Source of the DNA: Reyranella sp.
Lineage (GTDB): Bacteria; Pseudomonadota; Alphaproteobacteria; Reyranellales; Reyranellaceae
DNA length: 64,000 bases
Reading direction: 5' to 3'
NCBI RefSeq assembly: GCF_004297265.1
Contig: NZ_SCUT01000010.1
Span: forward strand, 152,107 to 216,106
Positions 8,605 to 18,317 of this stretch are shown here, piece by piece. The position numbers and the translations under genes were made by a program. Under the pieces are notes generated by a model. It was not told where the DNA came from. It worked only from the letters and a program-made list of their open reading frames with translations, and searched no databases. The first letter of the stretch is position 1. Every line of letters begins with the position of its first letter.

Positions 8605-9783
8605 TCACTTCATCGGGCACTTTGCAGCGAAGGGATCGACCGCGTCCTTCACGGCGGTGGCGATGGTCTTCACCGTCATCATGCCCTGCGGATCCTTGAC
8701 CGTTTCCTGGATGTAGAAGTTCTCGATCGGGAAGTTGTTGTTGCCGAACTTGAAGTCGCCCCGGACGGACTTGAAGTTGGCCTTCTTCATTTCGGCGCGG
8801 ACCTTGTCCTTGTTGGACAGATCGCCCTTCAGCGCCTCGGCGGCCGAGGCCATCAGCATGATCGCGTCGTAGCTTTGCGCGCCGTAGTAGGACGGATAAA
8901 CGCCGTGCTTCTTCTTGAAGTCCTCGACGTACTTCTTGTTGGCCTCGTTCGGCAGGTCGTTGACCCATTCCTGGGCGCCCAGGGTGCCCAGCGCGAGGTC
9001 GCCCTGCTGCGGCAGGGTGATCGCATCGATCGAGAACACCTGGTAGAGCGGCACCGTCTTGTTGAGGCCCGACTGCGCCCACTGCTTCACGAACTGAACT
9101 CCGTGCGCGCCGGGATAGAAGATGAAGATGCCGTCCGGCTTGGCGGCGGCGATCTTGGTCATCTCGGCCGAGAAGTCGAGCTGGTCCGGCCACTTGGTGA
9201 AGTCCTCGCTGACGATCTTGCCCTTGTAGGTGCGCTTCACGCCCGCGAGCATGTCCTTGCCGGCGGCGTAGTTGGGGCCGACCAGGTAGAGGCTCTTCAC
9301 GCCCTTGGTGTTGAGATACTCGCCCATCGCCATCGGCGTCTGGTCGTTCTGCCAGGAGGTCGAGAAGAAGTTCTTGTTGCAGAGCTCGCCCGCGATCTGC
9401 GACGGGCCGGCATTGGCCGAGACCAGGATCGTGTCGCCCTCGTCGACCACGGTCTTGTAGGAGGCCAGCAGCACGTTCGACCAGATGTAGCCGCCGATGA
9501 AGTTCACCTTGTCCTGCTGGACGAGCTTCTCGGAGCGCGCCTTGCCGACGTCCGGCTTGAACTGGTCATCCTCATAGATGATCTCGAAGGGCTTGCCGCC
9601 CATCTTGCCGCCGAGATGTTCCTTGGCCAGTTCGACCGAGCGGCGCATGTCCTCGCCGATCGCGGCCTGCGGGCCGGAGAAAGTGCTGACGAAACCGATC
9701 TTGACCGGGCTCTGCGCCATCGCTGGCAGGCCGAACGCCATCGCCGCCGCAATTGTTGCGCTCCCAAACAATTTGTTCTTCAT
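8605..9783 (-). CDS. Branched-chain amino acid-type ABC transporter binding protein (LivK-like)
   Basis: 392-residue periplasmic binding protein of the HAAT family. It starts at ATG 9781-9783 with a Sec signal (MKNKLFGSATIAAAMAFGLP, cleavage after AMA); an upstream in-frame extension has no signal and overlaps the cyclase gene. The ligand domain begins VKIGFVSTFSGPQAAIGEDM, the standard Peripla_BP_6 opening. It is the first gene of the Liv block. The ligand cannot be read from sequence. Proximity to benzoate genes makes an aromatic acid worth testing. Confidence 0.88.
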   Translation of the reverse strand: MKNKLFGSATIAAAMAFGLPAMAQSPVKIGFVSTFSGPQAAIGEDMRRSVELAKEHLGGKMGGKPFEIIYEDDQFKPDVGKARSEKLVQQDKVNFIGGYIWSNVLLASYKTVVDEGDTILVSANAGPSQIAGELCNKNFFSTSWQNDQTPMAMGEYLNTKGVKSLYLVGPNYAAGKDMLAGVKRTYKGKIVSEDFTKWPDQLDFSAEMTKIAAAKPDGIFIFYPGAHGVQFVKQWAQSGLNKTVPLYQVFSIDAITLPQQGDLALGTLGAQEWVNDLPNEANKKYVEDFKKKHGVYPSYYGAQSYDAIMLMASAAEALKGDLSNKDKVRAEMKKANFKSVRGDFKFGNNNFPIENFYIQETVKDPQGMMTVKTIATAVKDAVDPFAAKCPMK

Positions 9784-9847
9784 GAGCCGTCGCTCCCTGT
9801 TTTCCCTTTGCGCCATAAAAGCGGAAAATGCAGGGCCCAACAATCGC

Positions 9848-11677
9848 TTAATGGACGGTCGCGGTGGTTCTGAGCGCGGCGAGCGGCAGGGCCGAGGCGG
9901 CGGCGACGTCGGCTGGGGCGCCGTCGAGGATCGCCCAGGCGAAGCCATCGCCGGCGGCCGCGCGGCAGCTCGCGCTCGCCACGATCGTTACTTCGCCCTC
10001 GCGCGGGGCGCGACGCCCGAACTGCTCAAGGCGGGAGGCGACGTTCACCGCCTCGCCGATGGCGGTGTAATCGACCCGGCCCGCGAAGCCGATGTTGCCG
10101 ACCAGCACCGTGCCGGTGTGCAGGCCGATGCGCATGCGGCAGGCATGCAGGCCGCGCGCCCGGCGCTCGATGTTGAAGGTCTCGACCTCCTTCGCGACCG
10201 CCAGTGCACCCTGGCAGGCGATGCGGGCATGGTCGGGAACGGTGTCGGGCGCCCCCCAGAAGGCCATCAGCCCATCGCCGATATACTTGTCGATCGTGCC
10301 GCCGCTCGACTCGATGGCCGGGCCGATGCGCGACAGGAGTTCGTTCAGATAGGCCGCCGTCTCGGCGGCCGGCCGATCGCGCGAATAGGCGGTGTAGCCC
10401 TCGAGGTCACTGAACAGGATGGTGACGGCGCGGTCCTCGTTCACCGGCAGGCTGCCCTGCTGCGCGGTCAGGCGCGCGACCAGGGCACGGGGCAGGTAGG
10501 TCGCCGACAGTTTGAGGCCGCGAGCCATGCGTTCGAAGGCGTGGTTGGCGCGGCTGATCTCGCGGACCCGGCTGCGGGGCAGGGCGGGCACGTTCTCGAG
10601 GTCCAGGCGTTCGACGGCACCCGCCGCTCCGGCCAGCGCCAGGATGGGCTCCGCCAGCCGCCGGCCGAGATAAATGGCGGCGATCCCGGTGAGGACCATC
10701 AGCACGCCGCCCGCGATCAGGATGCCGCGCACGATCCAGCGCGCCCACGCCGATTCGCGGCCGGCCTCGTGATAGCCCACGATCAGCTCGGCCGGCGCAT
10801 AGGCCTCGACGTTTCGCCGGATCCAGGCGAAGGAACGCTCTCCGACCCAGTTCCAATGGCCTTCGATCCGGGCATCGGTGCGGTCCCACGACAGCGGATT
10901 GGGATCGGGCGCCCAGACCGCGGCGAGCACCGGATCGCCGACTTCGTCCAGGGTAACCAGGCGCGTCTGGGCACGGGCCTCGCCGTTCAGCGTCTTCGCG
11001 AGCTTGGGATGCGCCAGTACCTGATCGCGGCCGGCCAGGATGAACGGGGTACGCTCGCCCGTGAGCTCGATCTCCTTCAGGAAGCGCGACAGGTCGGTCG
11101 TGCCGATCGCCGCGCCGATGACGCCGCGGAACTCGCCGCGCACGCGCATCGGCACGATGATCGGCAGGATCGGCTCGCCCACGACGAAGGACCAGACGGG
11201 TTCGCCCCAGCCGGGCCCGTCCATGGTGCGCGCCCGCGCCAGCAGCGCGTCGGCGTCGCGGATATTGTGGCGCTGCTCCGGCCGCATGGTCCGGTCGGCG
11301 CGAACGAAGCGCGTTGGTTCGCCCTCGGTCGGCAACACGACGAAGCCCACGGTCTGTGGCACGGCCGCCAGCGTTCCCAGCGCGAAGATGCGCCACTGCT
11401 CGCGGTCGTCGAAATCGATCTCGCCGCGCGCGATGGCCTCGCTGAGATAGGTGAGCTGGCTCTGGACCGGACGCAGATGCGCTTCGAGCCGCCGCTCGAT
11501 CAGGTCGATCGTCAGTTCGGCGCGCTGCAGCGAGGAGGCGTCGAGATTGCTCTGTGCGGCCAGCCAGGCGACGCCGATCACCGGGACGATGGAGACGAAG
11601 ACCAGGCCGACCATCAGCGCCGGTAACAGCCGCGCGATCGGCCAGCCGTGTGTCTCGGATTTCTTCGCGAGGACCAT
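9848..11677 (-). CDS. Membrane-bound class III adenylate/guanylate cyclase with extracytoplasmic sensor
   Basis: 609-residue receptor cyclase. Order: TM1 (about 19-41), an extracytoplasmic Cache-like sensor (about 42-312), TM2 (316-337), a HAMP-like linker (338-390), and a cyclase domain (413-600). Catalytic residues look complete: metal aspartates D424 (FSDLEGY) and D468 (YIGDG), purine Lys K464, Thr538 at the second specificity position (class IIIb pattern), and N545/R549 for the transition state (VNVASR). Adenylate cyclase activity is therefore likely. It is upstream of the Liv block on the same strand, with 64 bp between. Confidence 0.88.
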   Translation of the reverse strand: MVLAKKSETHGWPIARLLPALMVGLVFVSIVPVIGVAWLAAQSNLDASSLQRAELTIDLIERRLEAHLRPVQSQLTYLSEAIARGEIDFDDREQWRIFALGTLAAVPQTVGFVVLPTEGEPTRFVRADRTMRPEQRHNIRDADALLARARTMDGPGWGEPVWSFVVGEPILPIIVPMRVRGEFRGVIGAAIGTTDLSRFLKEIELTGERTPFILAGRDQVLAHPKLAKTLNGEARAQTRLVTLDEVGDPVLAAVWAPDPNPLSWDRTDARIEGHWNWVGERSFAWIRRNVEAYAPAELIVGYHEAGRESAWARWIVRGILIAGGVLMVLTGIAAIYLGRRLAEPILALAGAAGAVERLDLENVPALPRSRVREISRANHAFERMARGLKLSATYLPRALVARLTAQQGSLPVNEDRAVTILFSDLEGYTAYSRDRPAAETAAYLNELLSRIGPAIESSGGTIDKYIGDGLMAFWGAPDTVPDHARIACQGALAVAKEVETFNIERRARGLHACRMRIGLHTGTVLVGNIGFAGRVDYTAIGEAVNVASRLEQFGRRAPREGEVTIVASASCRAAAGDGFAWAILDGAPADVAAASALPLAALRTTATVH

Positions 11678-11734
11678 GCAGGCCTCATGCTTCCACGAAG
11701 CGGGGACGAAAAAGTGGCGCGACCGGCGCTCGGC

Positions 11735-12367
11735 CTACACGATTGCTTGATTTCCCATCCAGCAGGTGCGGCTTTCGGGGACACGATCCAGCATCAGTGG
11801 CGCGAAACCCCGCTTGGTCCAGAAGCCCATCGCGCCGGTGTTCATGCGATTGACGCCGATATGAAACGACCGGGCGCCTCTTGTCCGGGCGGCAGCGAGC
11901 CACGTTCCGAGAAGCAACGATCCCAGGCCGCGACGCTGCAGACGGGGCAGCAAGTTCATGTGCAGGTGTGCTGGGTAGCGTGTCACGATCTCGGCAGGCG
12001 TTGCGGTGGGGTGGTGGATCATCGAGGCGCGACGCTGGTCGGCGGTCTGCTCTCCAGGAGAGACGCCGATCGGATCGGCGTATTGCCGGCGCAGCGACGG
12101 CCACCAGTCGCGATCCAGGCGCTCTTCCCACGCCGCAGTGTCGACGACGCCCGCGACGAAACCCGCAACACCGTCGCGATCCTGCGCGACGAAGCAGAGG
12201 GCTGGTTCGAGCAACGCGTAGGGCGCGATGTAGATATGCCCCATGATCTTCGGATCGCGATAGAGGTGCGAGGCATCGCCACCGGCATGGCCCGTGGCGA
12301 GCGAAATCGCATAGCAGGCGTCGAGGTCGCCTTCCCTGAATGGCCGGATTTGCGGAGGGCTGTTCAC
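11735..12367 (-). CDS. GNAT-family N-acetyltransferase
   Basis: 210-residue acetyltransferase-like protein. The N-terminus (IRPFREGDLDACYAI) is the GNAT beta1-alpha1 opening, and RLQRRGLGSLLLGTWL near residue 155 is the acetyl-CoA pyrophosphate loop (Q/R-x-x-G-x-G/A pattern). A long insert between beta strands (WWPSLRRQYADP region) recalls the acetyltransferase-like domain associated with O-GlcNAcase-type enzymes. The start is GTG 12365-12367, with a weak ribosome site. The substrate is unknown. It lies 27 bp downstream of the CoA-ligase gene on the same strand and may be co-transcribed with it. Confidence 0.8.
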   Translation of the reverse strand: MNSPPQIRPFREGDLDACYAISLATGHAGGDASHLYRDPKIMGHIYIAPYALLEPALCFVAQDRDGVAGFVAGVVDTAAWEERLDRDWWPSLRRQYADPIGVSPGEQTADQRRASMIHHPTATPAEIVTRYPAHLHMNLLPRLQRRGLGSLLLGTWLAAARTRGARSFHIGVNRMNTGAMGFWTKRGFAPLMLDRVPESRTCWMGNQAIV

Positions 12368-12394
12368 CGAAGTGGCGCTAAACGGGGCATCTGG

Positions 12395-13954
<1,560 letters not shown>

Positions 13955-14066
13955 GTCGGGACCCGGAAAGGATTCTTGAACTCCTTGGATACTGACCAGC
14001 CAGCCGACTCGCAACGCCTGCAACCCGTCCAGCGTTGTCGGGCCGCAAAACCATCACGGATCCCCC

Positions 14067-14528
14067 ATGAAACAAGGCCTCGTTTTTGCTCTGGCTTCCT
14101 CGATGCTGTTGGCCGCCGTCGCCGTGGCCCATGTCGTCGCCCCGCTGCCGGAGGGAGCGGCATTCCGATCCTCCGCCAAGGCCGCGACCGCTTCGGACGT
14201 TTCGGCGTCGAAGCCGATTCTCGATACGACGGCTTCCAGGCCCCGCGTGGAGGTCCGCCAGGCCCCGGTTCCCTTGCAGATGCGGGAAAGGCCGCCGGTC
14301 GCTCTGCCTCCGGCCGTCGAATCCGCTTCCGTTGCAACCCCGGCGGTTGCAACGGCGGCCGACGTGGAAGGCGGGACCTTCGCCAAGAGCGCCATCGAGG
14401 CGGACGGTTACAAGTCGGTGAAGAACATCGTCGCCGGGCCAGACGGAACCTGGCGGGCGCGCGCGCTGAGGGGCAAGACCGAAGTGGTCCTGACCGTCGA
14501 TAAGGATGGACGTGTTTCGGCCGATTGA
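14067..14528 (+). CDS. Small secreted or envelope protein of unknown function
   Basis: 153 residues with an N-terminal signal-like hydrophobic stretch (MKQGLVFALASSMLLAAVAV), a Pro/Ala/Val-rich low-complexity middle (about 60-110), and a compact C-terminal segment (DGYKSVKNIVAGPDGTWRAR then LTVDKDGRVSAD). That tail resembles the small PepSY-like fold of periplasmic regulatory domains, but this is only a shape resemblance. It is divergent from the CoA-ligase gene (112 bp apart) and is followed by a structured RNA region and a strong terminator. Confidence 0.7.
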   Translation: MKQGLVFALASSMLLAAVAVAHVVAPLPEGAAFRSSAKAATASDVSASKPILDTTASRPRVEVRQAPVPLQMRERPPVALPPAVESASVATPAVATAADVEGGTFAKSAIEADGYKSVKNIVAGPDGTWRARALRGKTEVVLTVDKDGRVSAD

Positions 14529-14534
14529 TTTTTG

Positions 14535-14632
14535 CCCGCAACCCCTCGCAACCCTACGTGTGCCGGTGCGTTGTTGGGTTGCAGCCTTCGACGGCTCGCT
14601 GTAGCCGTCCCTCTCCCCCGAGGGGTTGCGGG
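14535..14632 (+). other. Highly structured 3' RNA segment
   Basis: A 14 bp perfect stem, CCCGCAACCCCTCG (14535-14548) with its complement at 14619-14632, closes a region holding further hairpins: GCAACCC/GGGTTGC (14548-14554 with 14576-14582), and two mutually exclusive ones, AGCC/GGCT (14583-14596) and ACGGCT/AGCCGT (14591-14608). It begins 7 nt after a stop codon and runs directly into an intrinsic terminator. It could be a stabilising 3' UTR or a small RNA released from it. Confidence 0.5.
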
Positions 14633-14669
14633 AGCCCGTCCTGACCACCTCAGGACGGGCTTTCCTTTT
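14633..14669 (+). terminator. Strong intrinsic terminator
   Basis: A 12 bp perfect stem AGCCCGTCCTGA / TCAGGACGGGCT with a CCACC loop is followed by TTCCTTTT on the plus strand. It ends the transcript of the 14067-14528 gene and its structured 3' region. Confidence 0.92.
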
Positions 14670-14704
14670 GCCGTTTCCGCCCTCCAATGCAGAGCCAGTC
14701 CGGG

Positions 14705-14737
14705 CAAAGCAAAGCCCGCCCAGGATGCCGGGCGGGC
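14705..14737 (-). terminator. Intrinsic terminator for the 14760-15137 gene
   Basis: On the minus strand GCCCGCCC and GGGCGGGC (14714-14737) form an 8 bp stem with an 8 nt loop, followed by TTTGCTTTG. It lies 22 bp after the stop of the minus-strand envelope gene and faces the plus-strand terminator, so the two convergent genes are insulated. Confidence 0.8.
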
Positions 14738-14759
14738 CGTTCCTGTATCGGAGGCGGTC

Positions 14760-15137
14760 CTAGAATCGCAGGATCACGCCCCGGTCGGTGGGCACGGACA
14801 GGCCGTCACCGGCTTTGGGCAGCGGCTGCACGGGCAGCGCCGTGACGCTGATGGCGCCCGCGGGAGCTCCCTGGCGGACCAGCTCCTGTTTCAGGGCATT
14901 TGCGTAATCGGCACGCCCTTCGATGCGGACGGGCGACTGTCTGGCGGCGTCGGCGGCGGCCCGGACGGTCTGCATCGCCGACTCCGGCACACGGTTGCCG
15001 TTGCTTCCCATGAACACCAGGTGATCAGACCCGACCATGGGCGAGGCGCTCGGGGCCGAGGCAAGGTTCTGACCCATCGCCGACAGCGGCATCAGGGCGA
15101 GACTGCCAATGACCAAAGCTGTGCTGACCTTCTGCAT
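14760..15137 (-). CDS. Small secreted protein, possibly OmpA-like fragment
   Basis: 125 residues starting at ATG 15135-15137 with AAGGAG upstream. The Sec signal is MQKVSTALVIGSLALMPLSA, cleaved near AMGQ. The mature part contains a segment (SPVRIEGRADYANALKQELV) that resembles the OmpA-family pattern of a beta strand followed by a helix, ending DRGVILRF. It is much shorter than a full OmpA_C domain, so peptidoglycan binding is doubtful. It is divergent from the 15328-15603 gene and ends at its own terminator. Function unknown. Confidence 0.65.
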   Translation of the reverse strand: MQKVSTALVIGSLALMPLSAMGQNLASAPSASPMVGSDHLVFMGSNGNRVPESAMQTVRAAADAARQSPVRIEGRADYANALKQELVRQGAPAGAISVTALPVQPLPKAGDGLSVPTDRGVILRF

Positions 15138-15327
15138 GATAAGGGCTCCTTCTCTTTGCACCTGATCAACGCAAAAACCGCGGTGGAAGTTTCCTGAAAA
15201 AAAAGCGCAACCGGGGGGCGATGACCGCGTTTGGTCCAATCGGGTCTCGTCATTTGTCGCTGCTTTGCTCTGGTGTCCGCATTATGCTGAAACAATATCA
15301 GTGCAAGAAGGACAACGGAGGTCGGTC

Positions 15328-15603
15328 ATGTCGGAGGAACGGAAGAGGGTGCTGCAGCGCTTCAAGGAGCGGCTTGCCCACCTCGAATCGGGAGCGATTG
15401 CCGGTCCGGCGCACTGGCATCTATTCCATCTGCACAATGCACTGAATGCGCTTCCCGAGGATCATTCGGTCGCCGACCTTCATCTCGACGAGTTCGATCG
15501 GGCTGACCTCGCGAAGGAGTTTCCCGAAATGGAGGCCGACAAGCCTCCGACCGCTGCCGAGATCCGCACGCGCTTCGACATGCTGGCCGGCGGGCTGCTC
15601 TAA
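15328..15603 (+). CDS. Conserved-looking small cytoplasmic protein, unknown function
   Basis: 91 residues, start ATG 15328-15330 with GGAGG 7 bp upstream. It is rich in charged residues, with no signal or membrane segment. Notable features are an amphipathic N-terminal helix (MSEERKRVLQRFKERLAHLE), a His-rich patch (HWHLFHLHNAL) and an acidic C-terminal half. The His cluster could bind metal, but nothing further supports it. It is convergent with the GsiB/17M-like gene 11 bp downstream. I do not recognise the family. Confidence 0.7.
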   Translation: MSEERKRVLQRFKERLAHLESGAIAGPAHWHLFHLHNALNALPEDHSVADLHLDEFDRADLAKEFPEMEADKPPTAAEIRTRFDMLAGGLL

Positions 15604-15614
15604 CGACCCCAGCG

Positions 15615-16217
15615 TCAGACCTGCTTGCCCATTCCCGCGTCGCGCCATTCGCGACGCCTGCGTTCGATCTCGGTCTCGTTGGGCCGATGGGCCGGCCCGT
15701 CAAACGTCGTCCAGCCATCCGCTCGCCAAGCCGCGGCGCGCTCTACCGGGTCGACAGGCCGGTGAATCGACATGAGCCCCTCGATGCGGCCGACCTGATC
15801 GTCGGGGACGCGCACCGCGACGAGCGTGGCGCCGCGACGGACCGCTTCCAAATGGATGGCGGCGTGCTCCTCGTCGACGCCGGCGTCGATCAGCGCCCCC
15901 ATGAGACCTCCCGTGGCAAGACCCGCGGCGGCGCCGACGGCGGTGGCCGCCAACCACCCTGCGGCGACGACTGGACCGAGACCGGGGATCGCCAGCAGTC
16001 CAAGGCCGGCCAGCAGGCCGGCGCCGCCGCCAACGACGCCGCCTATGCCGGAGCCTGCGGCAGTTTCCGATATCACCTGGGTCTCGTCATCCCCGGCACT
16101 GACATGCTTGTTGGCGATCAGGCTCACATCTGAAGAGGGTATGCCGGCCTTCTCGATGGCAATCACGGCGGCGCGCGCCTGGGCGTAGTTGTCATAGAAC
16201 CGGTTCACCGTTTTCAT
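15615..16217 (-). CDS. General stress protein 17M-like (glycine-rich membrane-associated)
   Basis: 200 residues, start ATG 16215-16217 with AAGGAG upstream. The N-terminal domain (NRFYDNYAQARAAVIAIEKA) followed by a Gly/Ala-rich double hydrophobic segment (about 60-110) and a second alpha/beta segment (VRVPDDQVGRIEGLM) is the layout of general stress protein 17M/heat-induced YflT-like proteins. The central glycine-zipper stretch suggests membrane insertion. An acidic/basic C-terminal tail is added. The role in stress is inferred from family naming only. Confidence 0.72.
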   Translation of the reverse strand: MKTVNRFYDNYAQARAAVIAIEKAGIPSSDVSLIANKHVSAGDDETQVISETAAGSGIGGVVGGGAGLLAGLGLLAIPGLGPVVAAGWLAATAVGAAAGLATGGLMGALIDAGVDEEHAAIHLEAVRRGATLVAVRVPDDQVGRIEGLMSIHRPVDPVERAAAWRADGWTTFDGPAHRPNETEIERRRREWRDAGMGKQV

Positions 16218-16470
16218 CGCCCACTCCTTCTTCGGATCTGCCGGTACAACAGGTCGAGGGGCATAGAGTTGCCTCGCAGGGCAGTACCGGAGCAATCGCT
16301 CCTCGCTCATATGCGCAGATAGTGATCTCGCTGCTGTCGAGATCGTCTAGCTTGGGCACGTGAAACGAGTTCGCTTCGATTAAACAGGACGTGAATCCAG
16401 CCGGGACGCGCAATCTTTTCCAATTCCGTTCGGTTTCTGACACAGTGGAATTGAGGAGCGGTCCCGAGTC

Positions 16471-17442
16471 ATGCGTATCTTCAAGCTTGCAGTGGTGCTC
16501 GCGGGCCTGATGCTCGGACCGTCGGCCGGGGCCCGGGATTTCACGTCGTCGGACATCCTTCCCGCCGGTTATCCCACCGTTCGCGCCGTGGCCTACATGG
16601 CCGACCTGATGCGCGAACGCAGTAGCGGCCGCCTGAACCTGTCGGATCTCGGCGCCGACGACCCGCGGACCGAGAGCTACACGCTGGGTCAGCTCCGCAA
16701 CGGCACGCTCGACATGGCGCGGGTCAACGTCGCTGCGTTGAACAGCGCGGCACCAGCCACCCTCGTGCTCACGCTGCCCTACCTTTTCCGTTCGACGGCA
16801 CATGAGCAGCGGGTGCTCGATGGGCCGCTCGGCGAGGAGATCCTGGCCTCGCTGGAGCGTGCCGGTTTCATTGGCCTCTGCTTCTACGATCTCGGTCCGA
16901 GATCGATCTATGGAATCAGGCCGATGCGTACGCCGACCGATCTGCGCGGGCTGAAGTATCGCGTCCAGCAATCCTCCAACTGGGCACCCATGGTGCGGGC
17001 GCTGGGCGCGCAGCCGGTGGTGATGCCGTTGTTCCGGGGCCAGGCCTCGATGCGTGCGGGAGTCGTCGACGTGGGCGACGGCAACTGGTCAACCTTCGTC
17101 GCCTCCCAGCATCATCTGGCGGCGACGGCCTTCAGCCTGACCCAGCATGTCCGGTCGCCCGGCGTGCTGCTCTTTTCCCGGCAAGTCTGGGAGACGCTGT
17201 CATCCGGCGACAAGGCGATCATCCGGGCCGCCGCCCGCGATTCCGTCGCCTATCATCGACGCCTGTGGGACGACCATGAGGCGGCGGCCCGGCGAACGGC
17301 CGAGGCGGCGGGCATCCAGGTCATCAGCGACGTCGACCATGCGGCCTTCGCCTCGGTCCTGATGCCTTTGCACGACACAGTCGTCTCCGACGCGCGATTG
17401 AGGTCGATGATCGAGCGCATCAAGGCAGACAAGGGGCCGTAG
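16471..17442 (+). CDS. TRAP transporter DctP-type solute-binding protein (orphan)
   Basis: 323-residue secreted protein with a Sec signal (MRIFKLAVVLAGLMLGPSAG). DctP-family landmarks are the GQLRNGTLDMARVNVAALN segment, the LPYLFRSTAHEQRVLDG segment and TPTDLRGLKYRVQQS with the conserved Arg used for carboxylate binding in the family. TRAP systems import organic acids with DctQ and DctM membrane subunits, but none are encoded nearby. It either pairs with membrane parts encoded elsewhere or serves as a sensor ligand-binder. GAGGAG lies 12 bp upstream of the ATG. Confidence 0.82.
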   Translation: MRIFKLAVVLAGLMLGPSAGARDFTSSDILPAGYPTVRAVAYMADLMRERSSGRLNLSDLGADDPRTESYTLGQLRNGTLDMARVNVAALNSAAPATLVLTLPYLFRSTAHEQRVLDGPLGEEILASLERAGFIGLCFYDLGPRSIYGIRPMRTPTDLRGLKYRVQQSSNWAPMVRALGAQPVVMPLFRGQASMRAGVVDVGDGNWSTFVASQHHLAATAFSLTQHVRSPGVLLFSRQVWETLSSGDKAIIRAAARDSVAYHRRLWDDHEAAARRTAEAAGIQVISDVDHAAFASVLMPLHDTVVSDARLRSMIERIKADKGP

Positions 17443-17455
17443 CCGTCGAGACGCG

Positions 17456-18202
17456 CTACTTGAGCGCGTTCCTGAGCGGTTCGTTGGAGAGCTGCATCAG
17501 GCCGCCGAACGGCAGACCCAGTTCCAGGATCAGGTAGAAGGCCGCGGATGCGGACAGGATGCAGAGCGCCATCACGACGAACAATGTCGGGTTGGGGGGC
17601 GACGTCATGCTGAAGATGCCGAAGATGAACATCAGCCAGAGGATCAGTACGACGAGGAACGTATTCGAGATCGAATCCGTCGGCTGTGCGAAGAGTGCGA
17701 GCTGCGTCTGGGCAAGGTCGGAGCTGACCTGGATGGCGCGTGCCTGGAGCGCTCGTTGCTTCGAGTTGGCCGGCTGCAGGTCCTGCAGCATGAACAGAAC
17801 TTCCTCTTCCGGCGTTTTCGCTTCGTCGGACCCGGTGCCGCGATTGGCGGCCTCCTCGCGCCAGATGGAATCGATCATTGGCTGAATCTCGGCGCGCAGA
17901 GCCGTCCTTATCGGCTGAGCCTCCGGCCCGTAATGTTTCAGCACCCGGTCGAGTTCGCTGATGTCGGCCGTCAGGCGGCTCACCAGGCCGCTGGTGCGCT
18001 CGAAGGACGTGCGGGTCGAGGCGAAGAGCAGCGCCAGCACCAGGGCCGACATGGTGGCGACCAGCGCGATCGAGAGTTTGATCACGTCCTTGGAATCGCC
18101 GCTCACATGATGCTCGGGCAGGCGGCTCCGCAGCAAGGCGCCGGCGATTGCACTGGCTATGATGCAGACAAAGGCGACGGCGGCAAACTGGATCGGGCTC
18201 AA
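17456..18202 (-). CDS. DUF4239-like membrane protein, copy 1
   Basis: 248-residue integral membrane protein with two N-terminal hydrophobic helices (about 5-25 and 42-62), a long soluble middle of mostly helices, and two C-terminal helices (about 183-228). The motif SGDSKDVIKL lies between the first two helices and is identical in the paralogue at 58379-59128. The start is TTG at 18200-18202, with GAGGT upstream; the paralogue also starts with TTG. It lies 115 bp downstream of the aspartic-protease autotransporter on the same strand with no terminator between them. The family (sometimes called bestrophin-like) has no established function. Confidence 0.82.
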   Translation of the reverse strand: MSPIQFAAVAFVCIIASAIAGALLRSRLPEHHVSGDSKDVIKLSIALVATMSALVLALLFASTRTSFERTSGLVSRLTADISELDRVLKHYGPEAQPIRTALRAEIQPMIDSIWREEAANRGTGSDEAKTPEEEVLFMLQDLQPANSKQRALQARAIQVSSDLAQTQLALFAQPTDSISNTFLVVLILWLMFIFGIFSMTSPPNPTLFVVMALCILSASAAFYLILELGLPFGGLMQLSNEPLRNALK

Positions 18203-18317
18203 GACGGGACCTCAGGTCGTTCTGGATGTCAGGCTGCCCAACCTGCCCCACGCCCGCGTGTGCATGCAATGCCAAGCATTTTCGGACCAGCGCCCCTGGA
18301 GCCGCAGGATTCCCACG

